Below, piece by piece: positions 15,171 through 21,933 of a stretch of DNA of 21,933 bases. This DNA is from Priapulus caudatus (taxonomy: Eukaryota > Priapulida > Priapulimorpha > Priapulimorphida > Priapulidae). Both the position numbers and the translations under genes were made by a program. The notes beneath the pieces were generated by a model. The model did not search any database. It was not told the DNA's origin and saw only the letters and a program-made list of their open reading frames with translations. Within the stretch, counting starts at the first letter, position 1; every line of letters begins with the position of its first letter. Location of the stretch: contig NW_014577153.1 of the NCBI RefSeq assembly GCF_000485595.1, forward strand, positions 594,084 to 616,016, given 5' to 3'.

Positions 15171-16460
15171 TCATAACATGGCCAGCTTTATCTCTGTGTC
15201 TGTTGAGGGACGCTGCAAGTGGTCATCATCCGAGATGTACAGTGTGGTATTCGTCGAACCGTCCTGAGCAAAGTGCTGTTGGCCATGTTGCATGGATAAC
15301 CCAGGAAGTTCACGCTGCAGCATCGAGCATTGACCTTTACACCGTACTGGCGTGCAGTTGTGCCCGCACTCGCCAACCGATGAGCATTGCAGGTTGCACC
15401 GGCCTGTCAGGCAGGACTGCGACTCTTCGCACTCGTACCGCACTTGATTGTGCGACTGTGCAGTGGCGCCCTCTTGTTCTGAGTAAGCGCACTCCCCGGC
15501 ATTTTCCTCTTTGATCTCGCCGTAACTGCTGCAGGTCCTCTGCAGCTGCTGGAGGTTGCGCATGCGAATCAGCTCCATCATGTTGTAGCACTGGTGCCGG
15601 CTGATGCACTGATGCGTCACGGACAGTATCTCCTCGTTCGTCCGCAGAAGGTGGTCGATGTAGTCCGGCACGGTGGCGACGATCGGCGCGCTGTGGTTGC
15701 TGGTGATCGCCAGTCGACCGTCCTGCAGAGAGAACGTGCGCGACTCGGCGGGCGGCAGGTAGTTTGGATTGACGAAGCTCGCGCAGTTGCCGCGCCCATC
15801 GCAGTTCTTGTCTGCAAGCGTGTCATCACCCTCTGGCTCGCAAATCTCCATGATCACGCAGTCGGTTTTCGACGCGGATGACAGGTACTGCTGGGCAGCT
15901 TTGCTCAGCGCAGTGGATGCCACCTGCATCTTAGGAGTGGCTTGTCGCTGCTCCTCGTTAGCTCCTTGTGATGGGTCAGCTGTGTAAAATGGCTTTTTAT
16001 CATATTTCTCTCTGGGTGAGCCTGTCTCCGCCTCCAGTGCCGGCTCACCGCTAATTCTGGCAGATTTTGACGGCACTGGGACCGCATTGCGATCGTCGTA
16101 TGAACGTTTTACTCTACCCGGTTTGCTTTTGCGTGGACTTAACCTATTAAGATTATGACTTGCAGATGACTTGGCGACATAACTTTCATCAACACCAAGC
16201 AATAGATTCGTTGGTGTGGTTGACGTGATTTGGCAGTTTGCATCAAGATTGGTGCACAACATTTGACCTCTGTTCGATCTTCTATTATAGCTGTCGATTC
16301 CATCAACGGTGGATTGCTGCTGTTTCTGAACAGTTCCATCATAAACTGAAACTGGTGGCATGATTCGGTTGGTATCCGTATTGGAACTCGATCGAGGTAT
16401 GACCGTTTGAAGGTCACACCTATCTCGTCTACTAAAGAATTGCTCCGGATTGCTTGACAT
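15171..16460 (-). CDS. Unrecognised nuclear-type protein with Cys-rich C-terminus (429 aa from internal Met)
   Basis: A single open frame ends at TGA 15171-15173. The furthest Met gives 462 residues, but a 3' splice site (ttggcttgcag, exon from 16495) lies inside that extension. I therefore start at the MSSNPEQFF methionine (16460) or assume an upstream exon. Visible features by residue from that Met: a Ser/Gln-rich N-terminus, a basic cluster SPRKSKPGRVKRSYDD (about 109-124) usable as an NLS, an acidic EICEPEGDD (about 207-215), a predicted helical segment YIDHLLRTNEEILSVTHQC (about 268-286), a SUMO-type IKEE, and a terminal stretch with about ten Cys in 40 residues (SCLTGRCNLQCSSVGECGHN and on). 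No signal peptide or membrane segment. Function unknown; possibly a transcriptional regulator (inference). Confidence 0.65.
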   Translation of the reverse strand: MSSNPEQFFSRRDRCDLQTVIPRSSSNTDTNRIMPPVSVYDGTVQKQQQSTVDGIDSYNRRSNRGQMLCTNLDANCQITSTTPTNLLLGVDESYVAKSSASHNLNRLSPRKSKPGRVKRSYDDRNAVPVPSKSARISGEPALEAETGSPREKYDKKPFYTADPSQGANEEQRQATPKMQVASTALSKAAQQYLSSASKTDCVIMEICEPEGDDTLADKNCDGRGNCASFVNPNYLPPAESRTFSLQDGRLAITSNHSAPIVATVPDYIDHLLRTNEEILSVTHQCISRHQCYNMMELIRMRNLQQLQRTCSSYGEIKEENAGECAYSEQEGATAQSHNQVRYECEESQSCLTGRCNLQCSSVGECGHNCTPVRCKGQCSMLQRELPGLSMQHGQQHFAQDGSTNTTLYISDDDHLQRPSTDTEIKLAML

Positions 16461-17396
16461 TGTGTTGCTTGACACCGTGTTTTTTAGCCTGTTGCCTGCA
16501 AGCCAATAGAGCCTTAATTGGTTTAAAAAATATACAATAAACATTAGTTTAACCTCCAAACAACCTTCGACTTCTACTTTGTCATTGCCCCCGTTAATAA
16601 CTGTTCAATTTATAGGGCAGCATCACAATATTATTTCCAACTAGCTACAAATAGACGTTTCTTTCATTTTAATCAAGCCATTGTTCTCTTGGCAAATCAT
16701 TTTGGCCTATAATTTTAGTCTATCTATACATTACCATTGCAGATCATGATTTATAACTACTAATAGTAATAACTAACTAGGCCTCCAGTTCTCGTTCCTG
16801 CGCGTTTCACACATTGTGTTTCAACATGTTAGCTGGTATGATGTCCTACACTACAGCAGAACCAGCACTGTGCATAGCGTGTAACTAATACTAATAGGCC
16901 TATATAGTCTTAGTTGTATGTTATCAGTATACTTACAAGGCGAGTCTTTTGTTTGTCCAATAATATAATACTAGTCTATACTCCAGTTAATGAGTTAGAA
17001 GTAATAGAACGGCATTGCATGACGTTTCGACTTTCTGTGCGCTGTCTGTGCTGTTCCCACTGCGCTGCGCAGTGGGCATACACTTTACAATTGTTAGTAA
17101 ACAATGGTGACGTAATACCTGAAACAATGAAGGGCTCACCATTTGTTTGTAAGTATCCATAGCAATCCGTTTTTGTGTTTAAAGCATTATTATTATAATA
17201 TTAGAGTTCTATGCGGGGCCTTGTTGGCGACCATTACTTGGTGAATTACCAATACCACATACTATAGAGGTACGAAAGAGGAAAATTACATTATATCTGA
17301 TAGCAATTATTACGTAATTTATCGCAGCGTAGGCCCATTGATTTAATATAAATGATCGAGTTCTTTTACTTTTTAGGTTAATTGCAAGCAGAAAAA
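16461..17396. promoter_or_regulatory. Shared upstream region of a divergent gene pair
   Basis: The minus-strand gene reads left and the plus-strand gene right from this ~0.9 kb AT-rich stretch, so it should hold both promoters and any 5' UTR exons. A likely acceptor for the minus gene sits at 16496-16497 and one for the plus gene at 17375-17376 (cttttacttttag). No convincing TATA pair was identified. The palindrome at 17056-17076 is the clearest candidate site. Confidence 0.5.
17056..17076. promoter_or_regulatory. 21-bp near-perfect palindrome
   Basis: CCCACTGCGC-T-GCGCAGTGGG with ten paired bases each side of a single central base. It is GC-rich in an AT-rich neighbourhood. The TGCGC/GCGCA core resembles NRF1-type sites, but the spacing is not the classic GCGCATGCGC. 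It could also be a small transposon footprint. Confidence 0.5.
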
Positions 17397-19051
17397 ATGG
17401 CTCACCAAGAAATGCAGGGCCCTGGCATCTTACAAAATGCCCCACCGTCGCCAACTGGCGAACGGCCCTCTACTGAAATCGTTGCACGGACGGAGACCAC
17501 TCGGTTCGTCGTTTGTGATACCTCTACTAACAACAGCTATACCACTACTAGTAGAAGCAACGATTCCACTAGCAGCATTATGGTGGGTTCGACAGCGAAT
17601 TCGCTCCCCTCCCAGCAGGTATCAAGTCGCATCTCTCACGGAGCAACCGTAGCCGTAACTCAACCTCTAGCGTCGTCGTCATCGTCTCACGTTCCCTTCA
17701 CTGTCACTGTCCCATTCACGGCTGGAAACGGCAAATCGGCGATGCGAACCATCACAGCTCACATCGTGAAGACCACCGACGGCTATTATAAACTCGTTCA
17801 GAGCCGCGATCGAGGCTACGTGCAGTCGATGGCGGGCAGGTTTCTCACCGTGCTCACCACTAGTCCGTCCAACAGAACGCGCGCTGACGGATCGACTTCC
17901 ACTTCGTCGAAGCCGACGAAACAGATAGGTTCGTCACTCCTGGCGATCCGCAGCTCGACGTGTGTGCCGACGGGCGGCAAAGCAGCGACGGGAAGTAACA
18001 TTGCGGCGCGACTATCCCTCACCACCACTAGCGAGCAATGTCCGAACGCAAGCCGCAGCGGTGAGCCTACTTCGAGCGCCAGCGAACTGGTGTCGGCTGC
18101 GAGAACAGCGTGCAACGCGACGATGGTACACAGAAAACCGACTGCGTTCTCAACGCACGAGCAGTGCCGCGATGCGCGGAGCCTGGACAGCGCGGACAGC
18201 TCGCTGGCAGACGGATGGCGACATCTTCAGCAACTAGAAGCGATGCGAACCGAGTCGCGATTCCACGCAATCGAATGTAAGCGATCGACTGACAACAACG
18301 TCGGCGCTACTACTACTACGTGCGGCGTTTACAATCGCAATATTATATCTCCCGCTACGAAGGTCTCGCGCGTAATTCGCTCAGACGGCCAGCATCAGAG
18401 AATAATCTACCCGGACCTTCCAAGGCTCGCCGTAAGAACCTCTGACAAGCACCGCGCCATTATTCGTTGTGCCGCCGCACCCGCCGTCAACGACGACGTC
18501 AACCGAGAGCGGAGTAGTAGCGCGAGGCGTCGCTGCGTCACGCCGTCATTCGACATGCCCGGAGTGCTGAAATGCGTGCAACAATCCGCCGAGTCGATAC
18601 TGGACATCCTGAAACCGGAATCTGACGACGACGCGGATTTGGTGGTCGGCGACGCGGAAGACGCGTCGCAGCCGCCGCCGCCGCCGCCGCCGCCGTCAGT
18701 GCCGAGTTTTACTCCGCCTGCCGAGCCGACGTCGCTGACGGAAGACGAGCGCGCCATTGAAGCTCTACTAAAGGTCGAGTTCAATCAGACGATTGACCCG
18801 CAGCCCAGCGGCGCGCCCGTGTTCGACGTGAATCATACGCCGACGAAGAAGAGAATCGCGTTGTCGTCACAATTAACGCAGAAAAAAAAGCGGAGGACGT
18901 CGACGTCAACTGCGTCCAAGACTAGCGCGCTGCACGCGCATACGAGTGACGACACGTCTTCGTCGTGTAGTTTGGCGGGCGATCTGAATCCGGAGACGTT
19001 GGATATTGCGATCGGGGAAACGTTGCCCGTTCTGTTGAATAGCTGGAATAG
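17397..19051 (+). CDS. Exon 1 of the 613-aa protein gene
   Basis: 551 codons plus two bases, ending aatag before gtatag. The frame remains open for 15 more codons past the donor to 19097, so an unspliced short form is possible. Confidence 0.65.
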
Positions 19052-19353
19052 GTATAGTCCATTTATTTTCATTTTAAGGAATGCGTTCATTCGTTAGCTA
19101 CTGTATCCGGGGAGAGGGGCCTTTGCATGACATCTCAATTTAATTAAATCTTTAACGTCGATACAGGTACTTGCAGGCGACAGCTGACGAGATGATGGCG
19201 GCAGAATTGGAAAATGCGCAATCATACCGTTACAACAATGACGCCATCGCCATGGTTTCGGCGGGCCACGACGCCAGCGTCTGGGATATGATCAACAACA
19301 TGCGTCTAACTTTTCCCCAGTTCGCCAACGGTCATTTATTCAACATGTATTAG
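17397..19353 (+). CDS. Unrecognised Ser/Thr-rich nuclear-type protein, two exons (613 aa)
   Basis: Start ATG at 17397 in a good context (aaaaaATGG), preceded by a possible 5' UTR acceptor. Exon 1 is 17397-19051 and exon 2 is 19167-19353, ending in TAG. Donor gtatag is weak, acceptor atacag. Joining gives 1,842 nt in frame with NSWNR-YLQAT across the junction. Visible features: Ser/Thr-rich N-terminal half, GVLKCVQQSAESILDILKPE followed by acidic SDDDAD (about 390-415), a PPPPPPPP run (about 425), TEDERAIEALLKVEF, and a basic TQKKKRR (about 505) as a likely NLS. LKPE and LKVE fit the SUMO consensus. The C-terminal ~75 residues look folded. No family recognised. Without splicing the frame would end at 19097 after 567 residues. 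Confidence 0.65.
19167..19353 (+). CDS. Exon 2 of the 613-aa protein gene
   Basis: Starts after atacag. The alternative acceptor 10 bases further on (ttgcag) would shift the frame to an early stop, so 19167 is preferred. It encodes YLQATADEMMAAELENAQSY to FPQFANGHLFNMY, a coherent, mostly helical-looking segment. Confidence 0.65.
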
Positions 19354-19504
19354 GAATACATAGCTTTACGGTAGCAGCTTCTAACAAAGCAGCAAGGAGG
19401 TATAGTGACATAATTCACATCACACATCACGTGTGCGTACTAAATGCGCATCGTCCATGTTGCTATTTATTAATACGTAGTTGTGTGCGCTCGAAACGAG
19501 CTGG

Positions 19505-19510
19505 AATAAA
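19505..19510 (+). terminator. Poly(A) signal AATAAA
   Basis: Canonical AATAAA about 150 bases after the stop codon of the plus-strand 613-aa gene, in a plausible position for its 3' end. Confidence 0.6.
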
Positions 19511-19519
19511 TAGATAACG

Positions 19520-20620
19520 CATCGTATAAGGGTCGAATTTGCTCTCGATCGAGCTGTCGTTTGCAGCCACAAGCATATCAAGATATTAATCATTTATTAA
19601 GGGTTAATTACTTATGTCCTTTTTGCGATACACTTATAGCTGGATACAATAGTAGGGACAGCGTGCACCTGTGATACACACATAATCAGTTACGTGGAAA
19701 TTAATGTACGGATAAGCGCCTAATCTTTTTTACACATCAGCCGTGTAGATTCTAGGCGGCAGGTGGTGACTTGAAAAAATTCAATCAACTCATGAAATAA
19801 GATCGTGTAGACTAGTTAAATTAATTATTTATACTGATGGGCTTTAAATGGAGACGGTAATTGCGAAAGGTAAATCACGTTATGTCACTTTAGTTGTCAT
19901 CATCAAATATTGTGCAAATCGTAACAAATCGTGCAATCACGTACATTGGGTAAAACAATTCCTAATACAAAATCGATGGTATTTTTGAGATTTCTTAAGC
20001 GTCCTTTTACATGTATGTAATCACATTTTTAATAATATATATATATATATATGTCTAATATTTGTTGAACGAGAACAGATGGAATTATCCTCACAATTTT
20101 ATAAAATTTCTAAATAAAGTTTATATTCTATTATACATAATAAGTTACGTTGTTATTAGTATCCGCGTGTACACACACATGTACGCACATACAAACGCGC
20201 GCGCGCGCGCGCACACACAGACACAATTGTATCACTTCTGTGACTCTCGGACAGGTATTACATACGACGAACGGCACGTATTACACTGCAACACATTATT
20301 TATTATACTCTCTACCAGTGTTGTAGTGGTAAATTATTTTTTTGCGTATACTCCCTTATACTGATAGCTCAATCCTCAAAGCAACAAGCCAACGACGAGG
20401 CGCTGCGCCGTGGTTGTGATTCACAAACACAGTGCCCCCCCCCCCCAGTGACCCAACCCTGGCCAGATCAAAATTACAAAGAAACAAACACAAACAAATC
20501 ATCTTTCACAATAAATATTCCTCAAATATCATTGTGTTTACACTTTTACATTGTTTATAATAAGATAATTAGTGCATCACATGATAAATCGTTGAAATTC
20601 TATTGGATAACGTCGCAGGT
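19520..20620. other. Intergenic AT-rich sequence with microsatellites
   Basis: No supported gene. It contains a (TA)n run at about 20035-20051, a (CG)n/(CA)n run at about 20165-20225, and a C13 run near 20435-20447. Confidence 0.6.
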
Positions 20621-20622
20621 AC

Positions 20623-20812
20623 TATGAAACAATGGTGCCCGCCTGAGCGGGCACTAGTGCTTGCGCGACGCAGTGCGCAGTGCGCTTGCGTATGAAACAA
20701 TGATGCCCGCCTGAGCGGGCACTATTGCTTGCGCAACGCAGTGCGCTTGCGTATGAAACAATGATGCCCGCCTGAGCGGGCACTATTGCTTGCGCGACGC
20801 AGTGCGCTTGCG
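20623..20812 (+). repeat. Three-copy tandem repeat with a GC hairpin in each unit
   Basis: Units of 68, 61 and 61 bases start at 20623, 20691 and 20752, each beginning tatgaaacaatg. Each holds TGCCCGC-CTGA-GCGGGCA (20636-20653, 20704-20721, 20765-20782; 8-bp stem in unit 1). Each then ends in a GC-rich ttgcgcgacgcagtgcgcttgc-type block. Unit 1 is longer because agtgcgc is duplicated. Confidence 0.9.
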
Positions 20813-21830
20813 ATACTCGGACAATACTTTTATTCCAATGTTTATTCCAGTTGCAATGTGTTACGTTTGTGTTTTAATACAAATTGAAATTGTTCGTTTA
20901 AGAAACTTTGTCTTATTCACTTAATATTTGCCGAGTAGTAGATTGCAAAGTTATGTGATGCACTAAAAACATTATTGCCTGTTGTTGGGGGCACTATGAG
21001 AGCATATAATAGTATACAATAATATATAAATACTGTGATGTAACGTGCTATACGTATTATAAGAGGAAACACTGTAATTCCCTGTACCTTGTTTATACCG
21101 TATTAAAGATTTATCAGTTCGGTTACCTAATTATAACTCATTGTTCCTACTCTCTATCACTTAGTTTCGTTCTATATCTAGTATCTACGCATCCACACCA
21201 CGGCACACGTATAAACTATAGCTATATCGATCTAATTTGTAGGCTGGTTTTACACGCGGCAGTGACACCTTTTATACCCCTAGACACAACTGACGAATAC
21301 GGTAAACATACAGTCACGGTTCAGTCGCACAGAGCAAAACCGCTACACTGGCATAGACTGGGCGCCGCGCGCGCGCCACGTGCGCCCCGCCGCACGTACG
21401 TTTGATTTGTTAAAAGTTAGTCGCGTATATGGATAGCCAACACAAATTAATTCTATGGAACACCACGCGCAGCGTATGAATGTCGACGATTTTCATAATT
21501 CGTAGATCTACTATAAAGTCTACATTTATTTTATTTTTTGTATTTATAGCCTAATTATTTTTTTTAGGTATACGTGCGTATACCCAAAAATGTCATTTTT
21601 TAAGTATACGGCGTATACATAAGTATACCCTCCACTACATCACTGCTCTCTACTAACTCAGAGGTAGCGTACAAGCAAACGCCACGCGGTAACAGAGAGC
21701 GAGCTCGTGTTCACGCTCAAATATATAACAAAGTAATAACGTAGGTGGCAGCACCGTTATGAACCACGTGAATACTGTTACATCTCCCTCTAAATTTGGC
21801 CTTTACAACTATTGCTGACATGAACAAATA
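20813..21830. other. Intergenic sequence, no gene seen
   Basis: AT-rich, with a GC/CpG-rich island of alternating CG at about 21360-21410 containing a CACGTG E-box. A cluster of inverted gtatac words lies at about 21567-21630 (gtatacgtgcgtatac, gtatacggcgtatac) and may be a transposon end. No frame or RNA gene supported. Confidence 0.5.
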
Positions 21831-21837
21831 CTTTGTA

Positions 21838-21933
21838 TCAGGCCCGTAGCCAGCTTTCTATTGGGGGGGGGGGGTTCGTTTTTCAATGTTGGCAATTTGC
21901 TCGGCAGGGGCCTGTACAGGATTTGTACCAGGG
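21838..21933. mobile_element. Possible end of an interspersed DNA element
   Basis: The sequence caggcccgtagccagc followed by a long G run and ttcg resembles a terminus common in invertebrate repeats. The partner end would lie beyond the window. Recognised from general familiarity only. Confidence 0.35.

Noticed and set aside
15203-15881. Plus-strand and other minus-frame ORFs over the minus-strand gene
   Set aside because: Shadows of the 462-codon frame, with no better composition or splice context.
16461-16559. N-terminal 33 residues of the longest minus-strand frame (MEVKLMFIVYF...)
   Set aside because: A 3' splice site lies inside it and the sequence before it looks like the pyrimidine tract of an intron, so the Met at 16460 is preferred.
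17209-17454. Minus-strand 81-residue frame across the plus gene start
   Set aside because: Overlaps the start of the plus-strand coding exon and has no splice or homology support.
18407-18784. Minus-strand 125-residue Ser/Gly-rich frame
   Set aside because: Antisense shadow of the Pro/acidic segment of the plus-strand protein.

Overview
The window is eukaryotic and almost certainly from an invertebrate animal. Genes are split by GT-AG introns of roughly 65 to 1,400 bases, and the spacers hold a tRNA-derived SINE, terminal-inverted-repeat elements, minisatellites and long CA/CG microsatellites. Nothing seen fixes the phylum. The interspersed repeats look like those of marine invertebrates (sponge, cnidarian, mollusc, lancelet), but that is an impression, not a measurement.

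Region 1 (1-13789, plus strand) is most of an XRN1 gene, the cytoplasmic 5'-to-3' exoribonuclease. I reconstructed 24 exons by joining splice sites in phase and comparing with the human XRN1 protein as I know it. The window opens inside the gene, so the N-terminal nuclease exons are absent. Exon 1 holds the last catalytic aspartate (GNDF motif). About 430 residues, including all of conserved region 2, should then lie between exons 1 and 2 but are not present. From exon 2 to the stop codon (exons 2-24) the frame is continuous: D1-D4 core domains, a long Gln/Pro-rich tail, a dsRBD-like module, and a C-terminal decapping-complex binding motif.

The XRN1 introns are unusually rich in structure. 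Intron 14 holds about ten tandem copies of the end of exon 14, most carrying an intact 5' splice site. Intron 11 begins with an in-frame 27-bp minisatellite followed by a SINE. Introns 10 and 20 carry inverted-repeat elements. Intron 17 has a hexanucleotide microsatellite broken by a 10-N assembly gap.

Region 2 (13790-15170) is the convergent 3' space between XRN1 and the next gene. Region 3 (15171-19353) is a divergent pair of unrecognised genes: a minus-strand protein of at least 429 residues with a Cys-rich tail, and a plus-strand two-exon protein of 613 residues with a basic NLS-like cluster and SUMO-type motifs. Both look like nuclear, largely disordered proteins. They share an upstream region of about 0.9 kb that contains a 21-bp near-perfect palindrome.

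Region 4 (19354-21933) has no gene I can support. It holds a poly(A) signal, microsatellites, a three-copy tandem repeat whose units each contain a strong hairpin, and likely transposon remnants at the right edge.
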